In this document: piece after piece, positions 9,974 to 20,987 of the stretch
Layout of the letters: every line of letters begins with the position of its first letter
Numbering within the stretch: position 1 is the first letter of the stretch
Origin: Elasticomyces elasticus
Lineage: Eukaryota; Ascomycota; Dothideomycetes; Mycosphaerellales; Teratosphaeriaceae
DNA: 64,000 bases
Assembly (NCBI GenBank): GCA_035926095.1
Contig: JAVRQT010000025.1
Location: 250,501-314,500 of the forward strand
Direction: 5' to 3'
Program-made: the position numbers and the translations under genes
Notes under the pieces: generated by a model
What the model saw: only the letters and a program-made list of their open reading frames with translations
The model's database searches: none
Told to the model about the DNA's origin: nothing

Positions 9974-10703
9974 ATGGTTGTTCTCAACAAGAGGACCGAA
10001 ACCGTACCGCACGTCAAGATCATCCTCCGGGCGCCTGGCAAGCCGGACCAGCTCATCGATACCGTACCGGAAGCGCGCATCCGAGAGCACAGCTCAACTA
10101 TCGACGGCGCTCTCGCTGCTGCAGGTGAAATCGCAGAGCTCACCAAGACCGTCTACCTGTCTGGTGGCGCACCCGCAGCCTTGAATTTCGTCATCCATCG
10201 CATCGCCGGCAAGCAGGAGGGCAGGAACCTGCACATCAAGGTTCACGACATGCCCTTGGTCAGAGCCGTCGCTGTCTTCGAAGCAGTCGAAGTGCTGAAG
10301 GTCCGTCCTGCACAGACTCACGTCGAAGGCCATGTCGTCGGCTACATTAGCCATGACAAGGTCACACCTGACGAGATGATGGCTGTTGCTCGTGCATCAT
10401 ATCCATACCGCAACACCATCAAGATCTTCAACACTCTCGTCCAGCAGGTTGCTTGGGGCCTCGTCCATGGCAGGTACGACGAAGTTGAGGCGAACTTCTT
10501 GCACAACAGATCCAGAGAGTTCTCTGAGTTCTGTCGAGCCGTCACCGACAGGATGTGGGAGCTGAAGGCGAAAAAGAACGAGCACGATGCGAGGTAAGCT
10601 ACAGATGCTTATTTTATGTGTTGAGACACAAGCTGACAATGATTTCAGGAGTCCGGACCACGACCAAACGCCGATAGATATGAGTGCCATCACTGGTGCT
10701 TGA
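9974..10703 (+). CDS. BTB/POZ-like protein, 224 aa
   Basis: ATG 9974 (AATCATGG) was chosen over the in-frame ATG at 9737 because the sequence before it is leader-like. Exon 1 is 9974-10593, and the intron is 10594-10648 (GTAAGC..TTCAG, branch CTGAC). Exon 2 ends with TGA at 10701-10703. The protein shows a BTB-like order: HVKIILRAPGKPDQLIDTVP, IREHSSTIDGAL, KTVYLSGGAPAALNFVIHRI, then VRAVAVFEAVEVLKV. A helical C-terminal half follows (MMAVARASYPYRN, AVTDRMWELKAKKN). BTB domains mediate dimerisation and Cullin-3 binding. Fungal single-domain BTB proteins of this size are numerous and mostly uncharacterised. A diverged, frameshifted relative lies divergently at 8756-9484. Confidence 0.65.
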
Positions 10704-11149
10704 AGTCAGATGAGTGGCAATGGAGTGCGGTGGAAGCGTGGAACGGTCAGGACGGCGGCAAGTGGTATGGAAGGCGAGAGCAGTCTGTAGTACAATCGGC
10801 TTGGTCAACAAACTCAATCAACCTCCCCTTGACGCCGCACTAGCATCATGGTGTCACACTCAGGCTAAGAAGGTAGACTCAAGCATGGTAAAGCAGGAGA
10901 GCTTGTACTGTATTGTTGAGCTCTCGTTGGCGCCGCAAAGGTATAATGCCCATGCACTGATGGTAGTGGTGGCGTTTAGAGACAACACCATAGCGGAGAG
11001 ATAGCGTCACAGTATCAAATTATGCTGCTATCATTTCATCATTGACTACATTTGATACATGCCCACACTCACGTTCTGCAGACGTGATATGACAGGCGTA
11101 AACCATGAATACTGCTTTTATCCAATGAAGACCATCTCAAATCTTCTCT
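10704..11149. other. Intergenic between convergent genes
   Basis: No gene features. It holds the 3' flanks of the BTB-like and peroxidase genes. Confidence 0.45.
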
Positions 11150-12678
11150 TTAAGACTGGATAGCGCCCGGAGCGACTGCTGCAGTCGGTCCACCGTATAA
11201 TCCAAAGCCAGGGCAGATTGCCAGCGCCGTAGTGTTGACGCTTCCGATCTTGGCACAGTTCATGTTCTTTGAAACGCTCTTGAGCACGTTCGTCAAAGGC
11301 GAGAGCAGAGTGGAGGTGAGGCCGGTCAAAAGAGGCAGCTCCGCAAGCGCGAACTCTGTGGCGAAGCAGAGCGGGTTTGCAGCCACTTGCTCGGCGGTGT
11401 AGGCGCCGTTGCTGAGTGTGGTGGCGTCGATGGCCTGGTAGGTGTCGACCTTACCCTCGTTGCAACCGACTAGAGTAAGCTGAGGGTTGGCAGCAGTGAA
11501 GTAAAGGACGTCGGTCAAGACTGCATAAATCATTAGCATAGTCGGGGCTGATGGCGTGGTGTAACATACAGTATGGAATGGTGTACGCATCGAGGGTGTT
11601 GCGACGGTACCAGTTGCTAGGGATGCGTTCGTTGCCCGGTACCCATTTGAGCTGAGAAACGGTCAGTATGCGAGAATGGTGGGGCTTAATATGCCTGCAC
11701 TAACGTTATCTTCGGGACCCTGAATCGACATGAAGCTCTTCAACACATCCTTGTTGAGCTTGCCTTCAGGGAACTCGGCGGAGTGGTTGGCCATGAAGCG
11801 GTAAATGAAAGTGAACGCCGCTTGGGACACGGCCATGCCGGTGAAGGGGCCGTCTGTGTATGAGATTAGCACTATTGCCTTGCGGCCGGAGGAGGTGTTA
11901 CGTACAGACGAAAAGAGGGTTCTTGTCGATGCTCTCCTGGAAGCGCTTCAGGCGGAAGTCGCGGAGAACGTCGATGTTGTAGTTGGCCGTGGCGGCATCG
12001 GGCTGCATGTCATAAAGCTTTGCTTTCATCAGCGCTGGACGTCTCAAGCCTTATGAACGCAACATACAGTCTTGAACTGGCTCATGACCAGCTTGCCATT
12101 GCTTCCATACTGGAAGAGATCACTCTTCAGCGGAGAGCTATCTGACTCGTAATTGCCGTGCGAGCCACCAATGCCGACGTGTGGTCCGCCTTGAATTGAC
12201 CACGATACCAGAGGGCCGTCAACTACGGCGCCGTAAGTCGCCAAGAACGTCGCCAAATCGGCGCCCATGCCGAAGACCTTTGTAGTGGCGTCGACGAACT
12301 GCGTGATCGTTGCGACACCGTTGTGCGGGAGGTAGTTATGGTTGGCAAGAGCATTGAGACCAGGGCACATGCCACGTGCGTCGCTGGAGCTGGGTGGTGT
12401 GAACTGGTCAAGTCGTTAGCATTGCTCGGATGGTCTTGGCAGCTTGTGACACTTACAGCATGCGCACCGCTCACGTCAATGAGCTGCGCCTTGGCATCGA
12501 ATGGAGGAGGAGTGAGAGGGCCTGCTCCGCCCTGAGGTGGGAGAGCCTGTCGCTCAAGCAGCTGCTTGTATGCCACGTCCGCCGAAAGTCCTTCGGTCAT
12601 TCTGTCCATGGCGAGATGAGGGAAGGCGGCGACATTAGAGGCCAAGATGGCTACTGCCAAAGAGCTGGAGGATCTCAT
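11150..12678 (-). CDS. Secreted heme-thiolate peroxidase (chloroperoxidase/peroxygenase family), 423 aa
   Basis: Six exons were traced: 12457-12678, 12068-12403, 11906-12017, 11705-11853, 11570-11651 and 11150-11520. The five introns are 49-53 nt and all phases agree. The start MRSSSSLAVAILASNVAAFP is a signal peptide. The family signature is CPGLNALANHNYLP, whose Cys is the axial heme thiolate ligand, followed by SHGNYESDSSPLKSD with the Glu/Asp-containing distal motif. FRLKRFQESIDKNPLFVYGP and NWYRRNTLDAYTIPYF are typical of the longer fungal members. These enzymes use hydrogen peroxide to halogenate or oxygenate organic substrates outside the cell. The exact reaction cannot be told. The distal motif reads ESDSS rather than the common EHD or EGD forms. 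Confidence 0.88.
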
Positions 12679-15600
12679 CGTGAGAGAATGTGAAGCGTGT
12701 CGATCGAATTGACACTGCAGAAGCGGGTAGAAATGTCGTTCTTGTGTTTGAAAGGGATGAGCAATGCTGTCCCAACGATTGGTGCGAGCACGAACAATTA
12801 TACAAGCAGAAACTAAGTGCACGCCATTGGTCAAGGGGCGAAATCTGGTTTCGCCGAGGTCTCATAGCGATCGACGTCTGTGCAGCTGCGTTTGTCCGTG
12901 ATAAGTTTGACAGCGACCGTGCTTAGACCAAATGTAGTAACTGCTTGACCACAAGCGCTGCAAATCTGCCAACCCCGCGTCAACGGCGTCTGGATTCCTG
13001 GGATGTAGCGGCGAGGTTAAAGTAAGCTTTTGCACAAGTACCGAAGCAATCTTGGTTTCGATGACCCTGTAGCTCTTGACTTCCCGGCGAGAACGCATCC
13101 TGCGAACCGCGAAGTCTGTGGGCGTCTGTAGAGACAACGCTTTGTTGGTGACACCATATCGCGAGCAGACGGATAAAAAGCACAGGAGGTGACGTGCGGG
13201 GAAGATTTGGTGACGCTCGGCAGATCCCCAGGTCCGCCAAAGCCTAAAAGCAACCTTGTGCAGCGATCGTCATGGAAGCGCTAACGGTCATGGTAAAATG
13301 CCGAGGCTGCCCTGGAATACCTCTTGTTGGTTGATGCTGTCGGTACGGCTCTCACTACAGTTCACAGTCAGCAAGGGTGTACAGCGTCTCATTTGCAATG
13401 CCATCAGCATCTCCGCGTGCATTTCCGTGTGCATCTAGGCTGCCCGTTGGGATAGCCAGACCCTGGTGTCTGGAGGCTAGATCGCTCTCCGGGCGAGATG
13501 TGGACAGCAGTCCGATTGATACACCAACACCACAGATGTCGACAAATGTCATGCAAGTCGGTGCAAGCGCAGATAACAGCACGGGCGAGCATTCCGGTCA
13601 ATCGCTGTCGAGCTGAAGGGTCATGATCCTGATCTAGTCTGTTCTGCCCCTCTCGAAGCTCGCTTACTTGCGTGAAGAAAGAAGTCGATGAACACACTGG
13701 TATCGATGAGTCTTGCGTACCTCACCATGCATAGGCCGAGGTATGGCGAGGTAGAAGTCGGGGAGAGTCTAGCGAAGCAGCTTCGCCTCTGCTGCACCTG
13801 CAAGTCCACGATCGATGAGTTCCTTCGCCGATGTGCTGCGTCCGGGATTCTACGATGTCGGTACGTATCTGATTCAGCCTCGGTCTCGTAGAGCTGCCCA
13901 ACCCTGGCGACCGATACGCGCTTGGTCGAGGACACCACTACAATATGGCGAAGTAACACGGTACTGCTGCTGCAGAGGTCATTGGCGTGCGTATTTTGGC
14001 CAGATGTAGCTTTCCGTAGCGCAGATAAGAGTCCACTCACAATGACGAGACCGTCTGTCCAATGATACATCCCGATGTTGACTTCTCAACGTATCTGAGA
14101 TCCAGCAAAGTTCCGCAGACGATCATATTGCCAGTTTCAGAGCAGAACGTGTCGCCAGCGGCCATCGACCCTACACCGATAGAAAATGACGATCCTATTC
14201 TCGCCAAATATCCTGCAAAAATCCAGCCAAGCGTTGGCTGACCAGTACAGCGCACGACTGATCATATTCCCAGCCTTCCAAGAGTGGCACTCCACATGTT
14301 CGAAGTTGGGCGTTATACTGGAAGATGAGCCTTAATATACACACACCCGTGGCCGTAGATCGTTACCTCGACCGATCTGCATGAGCGGTGTGGTCGATGC
14401 AGCACTCAAGCACACGACACAGCGAGTCGATGAATGCGTAGTGAAAGCTGTAGGCTCGACACTGTTACTGAGCTGAGGGGTTGATATGTTCGTAATTATG
14501 GGGACCTTGAAGGCCAATACTGCGCACATAACCTTGATGGTGAGCTCTCCGTGTGCCGCATGTCCAGCGTCCCTGGCTCCATGATCAAACAGAGTTTTCC
14601 GACCAGCAGGACGGCATCGAGGGAGCGGCTAGTGACTGAACTCGCTGGAGACAGAGCCTCAAGAAAGGTGCTCACATTCTGATTGCGGCTGCCGCCACTT
14701 TTCGAAGACGATGCTCCTGTGATGTGAAATTCGATCCGCGAAGGGAGAAGCAGCTGAGCGCTTCTCTCGAGTACCAGAAGCTTGCTCTATCTGGCAAGCG
14801 GCAGTGGAAGGCTGTGGTATGATCTCAAGAACCATCAGGGTGATCCTATGTTCGTGTAGAGCGGAAAATGTCCAGCTGGTTACGGAGTGGACTTCTCGAA
14901 CAATCCCGCGTCGAGACTCGCTGCGCTCTAGGCTTTGTCGGCGCCACAGTTGTTGTATCGGCTATCTTCGAGCTTGCTAATAGCATGTATCCGAACGTTT
15001 CGACATTGACAGTGGCATGGACACGGGAAAAGTGTCAGGAGGATCTCATGAGACCTGCCATGCAAGCTGGGTTGCTGAACTGTTCATGACGCCAGCATAA
15101 CCCTGCCCAGACTTTCCATCAGGTCTTCGACTTCCTGCGCTGCTGTGATGTGTATGCGGAGATGTGATGTGGATGTAGGTGTGGTGTGGAAAGAGGAGGC
15201 GTCAAAGGACACGGGAGCGTGCGGATATGACTAAGCGATCAATCCGGCTCACCTCCTTGCTCATCGTCCTGTCTTCCCACCACGCCATGCTCCAATCTTT
15301 GGGAAGACCAGCCAGGGAAGCAATATCTGCATGCCATGCTGCCAAACCACAACCGAATACCTCCGCCTATACCCAAGCCCTGAACAAGAGACGTTGGCGG
15401 TTGGCGGACGCTTGTGGCATGCTTCATCATGGAGCAAATACGAAGACAGAGAGCAGTCCACGTTGCATAACATGATCTGTATACCCAGGCCATCTCTCCG
15501 TACATCGGCTGTGGCAGCAGCTCGAGGCCGAGAATTGCTGGATCTTCCACCGAGCTGTCTGGAGCGAGTTTGACGAAAGATGGCAAAGGACATCTCAGGA

Positions 15601-16064
15601 CGACGTCGTGAGTGCTGTAAGCCCTCCTGGATGCTGTTATCGATGCAAATATACTGTAAATGTGGGAATCTTCAAGCCGCCAGAGCTCAGGTTACAATTT
15701 CAGTTGAACTCATTTTTTTCCTATCATGCTTGTTCATGGTCGTCGGCATATTTATCGTGCCCAGGAAACTCGAACTTTCGGAAGACGAAACGGCAGCTCT
15801 GTCAGCAGCAAAGGATGTTGTCAGTTCACTTGGCAATCCGACCAGTCTACTGATCCACTCGTGTAGGCGCCCAGTCTTCGCCGTAGCATCAACGCAATTG
15901 CATTAATGCACTATCAAAAGAGTGTGTGTAAAACCAAAACAAGCCGAATCGCAATGCAACTTTCGAATCCCATCTATCCCTGCACACCCGAACAAGCACC
16001 ATTAACGAAACCCTCAAGCCACACCTTCGCACTCGATCGCAACGCCTCAAATGTCCGCCATCGC
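12679..16064. other. Gene-poor stretch of 3.4 kb
   Basis: Only scattered short frames occur. One plus-strand frame (15331-15573) ends in GRELLDLPPSCLERV just before its stop, reminiscent of fungal F-box-like starts but not continued. A minus-strand frame near 14037-14255 is weakly protein-like. None could be supported as a gene. Decayed genes are possible. Confidence 0.4.
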
Positions 16065-16469
16065 TTAGGCGGCCACGTTGCGGTTGTTGGCCACAAAGTT
16101 GATGTCGCAGACAATGTTGGCGACAGTAACCGGGCCGTCGAAAGTCCACTTGCCGTTGGTAGAGTCGGAGAAGGTGTCGTCGAGGTTGTTGCCGCGACGA
16201 GCGAAGATGTTGACACCGTCGGCGCCCTGGGCGGCACAGCGGAGGGTCGGGTCTTGGTCGGCGCCAACGTCGACTTCGAGGGTAGTGAAGACGCCGGCAG
16301 AAACGCCGGAGTTGGGTCCGAAGGTCACTTCTTGCTCGCCGCCGACGTTATCGCGGAGAATGACGCGGATTTTGGTGTCGAGAGCGGCCTGGCGGCGGTG
16401 TGGGGTGGTGGCGGCGACAGCGCTCGAGGCAGCCATGAGAAGGGTGGCGACGGTGATGAAGAACTGCAT
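16065..16469 (-). CDS. Small secreted protein, 134 aa
   Basis: A single exon from ATG 16469 to TAA. The start MQFFITVATLLMAASSAVAA is a clear signal peptide, followed by a short pro-segment with a dibasic Kex2-type site (TTPHRRQ). The mature part is beta-strand-like and has two cysteines (LRCAAQ, NIVCDINF) that may pair. The family was not recognised. Such proteins are common in fungal secretomes and may act at the cell surface or on a host, but nothing in the sequence proves an effector role. Confidence 0.75.
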   Translation of the reverse strand: MQFFITVATLLMAASSAVAATTPHRRQAALDTKIRVILRDNVGGEQEVTFGPNSGVSAGVFTTLEVDVGADQDPTLRCAAQGADGVNIFARRGNNLDDTFSDSTNGKWTFDGPVTVANIVCDINFVANNRNVAA

Positions 16470-17475
16470 TTTGGTTTTGGTTGTTGTGGAGGTTTCTGTA
16501 AAGAAGGGATGGATACAAATGAAATAAGGAGATGAAGAAGTTGCTGAGTTGTTGCTGTTGTTTTTGAGTTGATGCGATGATGGAGAAGAAGAGATATGGT
16601 CTTCCTGGTAAGATTATATGTGCATTCATCGCAGTGAGCGCTTAACCACGCCCTGGACGATACCCTCGAGCGTGGCCGCTCCTTCGGTGTATCACGGTGT
16701 CTCGACTCAACAAGCTTCGTGCCAACACTTGGCATAATGACAAACCATACTCAGCCGCGATGAAGCCAAGCACAAATAGTTCACGAACAGCCTATAGCTG
16801 CAACAACTTTACGTACAGGCCAAGGTGAGCATCAACATAGTCAAGTAAGAGATGGATCTTGGCAGCGTAGTGTGCTGAGTTGCTGACTGCTAGTGCGGAA
16901 GATTTTCTCAGCAGCGCTGCTTCGGTCAGGGCTTTCAGCTGAATGCTTGTTCTGGCTCGCGCATGAGCGAATATCTCCGCAGTTAGCATTACAGTTCCTA
17001 CCACAGATATACCGAAGCAAGCTGGACTCGTTGGCCAAACAGTTCTGGAGGCTGGACAAAGCCATGTGTGCAATCTCATCTGACGCCCGTTCCTGCAGCC
17101 TTTTGTCGTCTTCTCCCTCTGGTACCCTGGCTTGCCTGGCAGTACGGCTGCGTCTTCGGTCGACATGTTCCGGTCCTGGCCGCGCATACTCAACCATATG
17201 TCGCCAATGTCATGTCGATTTTCCTATCAAAAGCAGAGCTTAGCGCCAAGATCCCCTCTGCGTTGGAACTTTTCACTGTCAGGTTGGAAGCGCAGGACGT
17301 CGACATGTGAGAACGTGCGGGCACTGACAACCATAAAGCGAGGAAGCCGGCCTTAAAGCTTCCTTCTCAAGGCTAAGCTGGCACAGTCCAAACAGTACGA
17401 GACCGACAAAGCGCGGCCTTCACGAACCATCTACACCAGCACGATGCTTGTCATCTCCGAAGACGCCATACAGCG
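16470..17475. other. Intergenic, about 1 kb
   Basis: The first 150 nt hold the likely promoter and leader of the secreted-protein gene. The rest has only overlapping frames without features. Confidence 0.4.
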
Positions 17476-18600
17476 TTAATACGCTCCAGCGAACCAGATT
17501 CGCGGATCACCTTCACATCGACCTGTATCCGCCCATGCCTTCATCATTCGCAGATCTCCTGGCGAGCCCGAGAACTCCCTCACAACTTCGCCAAACCAAC
17601 ACCACTCTGCGAGCGCGAACTGTTGGTGGCCGCTTGGTCTGGCGATATTCGCCGAGCTCTGGACGGTTACCAATAAGCACCAACTCTCGTCCTCAAGAAA
17701 GCAGAGAGCGCTCCCACTCGAGCCGAAGCACTTGTGCTTCTCTTGCCGCTCAACAGCTTCAACAGACAGTCCATGGCCCAGCCGCCACATTCTGAGACGT
17801 GCCAGCACTTCATCATGGTGGCAGTCACTCCGACCTTGACTGTCAGGTACGCACAGCCAGTAAAGCCGTGCCAGTAAAATAAGTCGACCTTCGTCAACTA
17901 CCACTGGACAGCAAGATGGCATGGTCTACGTAAGCAAAGCCTTGAACGTGTCCGGAAGGCTTCCGCGCCAGTCGGGTACCCATGAAGGCATACGATTTGA
18001 CAACGCAACCCTACGAGACTCAATGGCGCAGGATAATATCTTCAACAGCCAGCCTTGACGAAGATACGCGGCAGCCAGCCGTGTATACACTACGATGTAC
18101 TCGACATGATAGTCCGGCACGATCTCGTGACTGTCGTTGCTAGTGCCTAACAAAGCGTAGACACGATCGCGGTGATCGTAACAATTCGTCTCACTGTACA
18201 AGACAACGTTGTCCAACAGTGTTTGGACTCGAAACCCTGTCTGCTCAAGGGTAGTAAGGATGGCAGGCATCTCGTGTGCGGACACCGCGATGGCTTCTCG
18301 TAGCGCTTCGAGGGTCATGAGTTTATTACCAGCCAGTACGTATCGCCGAGAATGGACCGCGATTTCTTGTATTACCTGCGCAGACAGAGTTATATTCAGC
18401 AGAGCACACCTGAAGTCTCGACATGCTGATCGTGCAGATAGTTGACTCACCCATCGGCATGTAAAGTAAGGTTGACGCAAGATCACCTCCAGCGCTTTGT
18501 CTGACATACTGTCAACAGTCGGCCGCAGCATCCCGCTTGCCAGCTCACTTGTTCCGACGGCTGACGAGCTTCCAAAGTCGGACCTATCGAAATCCTCGAC
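17476..18600 (-). pseudogene. HET-domain gene remnant, 5'-truncated and interrupted
   Basis: The minus strand encodes the second half of a HET protein: RQPYFTCRW, an intron at 18376-18450, then VIQEIAVHSRRYVLAGNKLM, DHRDRVYALLGTS and MPSWVPDWRG. It continues in the same frame past a TAG at 17923-17925 to 17476. It aligns with the complete HET protein at 19334-20987 (PYFTRRW/AIQEVV, DPRDRIYALL, WPTWVPDWRG). The conserved first part of the HET domain, including the YALSYxWG and CIDQ motifs, is absent upstream. The conserved intron position shows that this is a genomic duplicate rather than a retrocopy. Confidence 0.75.
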
Positions 18601-19333
18601 GTGGGTGCGTTGAGATTCGGGGCATGATTATGCACGTTACGATATGGCGAGTGTTTCTTCTCCTGCGAAACGGGAGAGCGCCAAGCCGATCATGATGAAT
18701 GCCGGGTAGCCAGGCATGTCACATTTACACATCTGTCGGTCAAGCAACATCCGGGTTTGTAAGAGTGGGAGAATTAAAACGAAGATAAGAGTCTATAAGA
18801 GCGACGAAGCAGGCGCTCTTCCCCGCGAAGCCATTTTTGCTGAGGACGGGGGCGGTAATCAGGCGGTCTAGTATTCGGCGGATGTTTCTTCTCGAACGAA
18901 ACGCATTCCTGTCGCACCGAAAGCAGTGTCTCAAGCGGAGTATTGATGGCAGGAAGATTCCACGAGTCGTGATAATGCTGAGCAGCCAGCATACTGAATG
19001 CAGAACAGAATTCCAAACCAACATCTAATATATGATGTATCGTATTGATGATATTGTGTAAAGAGACTGGGATGAGGAAGCAGAGGTGGGCCCGCAAGAA
19101 CAACAGCGTAAGTGCTTCGGCTTTTTCTATCCGTCTCTTGGTGAAGTCATGTTGACGAGTAGACCAGATGGCGATGAAGTGCTGCCAAAGACGTCACAGT
19201 CCCCCAACCCGACTCCAGAGCTGGTTGTCGCTTGAATCGCAAGCACGCGCAAGCGGTAGAATCTCAGAGTTGCGCCATGCATCAATACGAGGATGTACCC
19301 CGAATGTGGGCGAACGCCAGAAGCTAAGTACAC
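18601..19333. other. Intergenic between the two HET copies
   Basis: Short unsupported frames only. No N-terminal HET motifs were found here on either strand. Confidence 0.45.
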
Positions 19334-20987
19334 CTAGACCAGAATGATGTGCGTGGGCTCGGAGCTCGGACCAAACAGCATTTCCCAGTGCGATAAAAGG
19401 CTTATTCCCATGAGCCAGCGAGTGTACCAGATTGAACCTTCCTCGCCGGCTTTTCGATCTGCGGCATTAGGCTGCTCGGCCAAACGACTGAACCAGCTCT
19501 TCACGATGAAGCGCCGAGGGGTCATCGCTGTGTCGTTTGCCTCCGGGGGCGCACTCGCCAAGAGTAGACCCCAGCTGTCATCCACGGGATAACACACGGC
19601 AGCATATTCACCCTCCAAGCATCCGTGACGGGATAAGGCACGATTGCCAGAAATATTACTACTATTTCGCCAGCTACTGATACGGGTCGCAGCCTCGCGG
19701 TAACGACAGCGAATCGGGTTCGTAAGAGTCGTGTTCGTAGCGTCACATAGCCACTGTAGTCGAGCTTCGAGATGGAGCTGACCAGACTCGATATATATTT
19801 GGTTGGGAAATGGTTTTGTGGCTTGTGTCCTAGCCACGAGTGGACTGATTACTGCAGAAGCGATCCTACCTCGCCAGTCCGGAACCCAGGTCGGCCATTG
19901 ACTCGATGGCGGCGAACCTTGGCGTGTCTCGCAAGCCCAGATGATAATATCGAGAAGCCATCCTCGGCCAATGCAAGCTGCGGCAACATCTGTGCAAATC
20001 GTTCTGTAGTCCACACTGTATTCAGGAGCAAGACAAATGTCCCCACTGATAGCGAGGAGAGCGTATATGCGATCACGAGGATCCATGTCGCTGTAGAAGA
20101 TGAGGTTATCGAGGAGTGTCCGCTGTCCTGGTCCGCGGTAGATGAAGCACAAAGGTATCGGTAACGCTGATGCTAACACAGCTTGGTACAAGGCCTCGAA
20201 ATGCAGGCACCGGCCACCAGCGAGCAAATGTCGTCTTGGCTGCATCACGACCTCCTGTATGGCCTTGGAGTGGTGGGCTTTCATCAGCAGATTCAATCGT
20301 CAGAAGCGATCGCTTTACAGGTAAACTTACCCAACGGCGTGTGAAATATGGGCTCTGTATCATTAGCCGTGCCTCGATCGATGAGACGTTCTCGAAGTAT
20401 CGACGCATGGGATTCTCATCGGGCTTTGATCTCTGCTCACTCGCCAGCAAAGAATCTTCACCTGCCGGAAGCCAAGTCTCGCTTGCTTCCTCTCCGAGCC
20501 ATATCAGTACGGCGTTTGCTCGGGCATAAATTCTACCCATCATCGCAACTTGGCAATTCCGCTCTGCAACGTTGGCTTGATCAATGCAGATTGCGTCGCA
20601 CCATATAGCATATCCAGTTCCACCATAATGCTGTGAGATCCGGGAAAATGCCTGCCTGAGATGTGACGTGACTCGCACTTGGTGACCGTCCAGATCCAAC
20701 GTGGCAGTAAGATGAGAGCCATCATCAAGAATGGGACCCCAGGCGTAAGAGAGAGCGTAATATGATACAGGTGCTCTCAGGTTCGTGACAGTGAACGACA
20801 TTCGTGGTGGTCCCGACCCCGGCTCTACGACGATGATGCGAATGTCTTCCGAGTCACGCAATGGTGGACCAGCAAAGTGTGAGCAGCTGTGCGAGATTAT
20901 GCCGGTAGTATTGGTCGCTTCACTCCAGCCATCTTTGGGTGCAGAATCAAGGAATTCCGGCGTGTGGGATGGCGTTTTGTCGGCCAT
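19334..20987 (-). CDS. Heterokaryon incompatibility (HET) domain protein, 528 aa
   Basis: Exon 1 is 20331-20987 and exon 2 is 19334-20263. The intron at 20264-20330 lies inside the motif PYFTRRW/AIQEVV. The HET domain motifs occur in order: YYALSYAWG, IWCDAICIDQANVAERNCQV, MMGRIYARANAVLIWLGEEA, then PYFTRRWAIQEVV and DPRDRIYALLAISG. A C-terminal region of about 250 residues follows with no known domain. HET proteins trigger programmed cell death when different fungal individuals fuse, and many members have unknown partners. The start MADKTPSHTPEF at 20987 is preferred. An upstream in-frame ATG at 21140 would add 51 residues without domain features. The neighbouring copy at 17476-18600 is a remnant. 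Confidence 0.88.

Noticed and set aside
15331..15573. Plus-strand frame ending LLDLPPSCLERV, like an F-box start
   Set aside because: A stop follows at once and no continuation was found in other frames, so only a faint resemblance.
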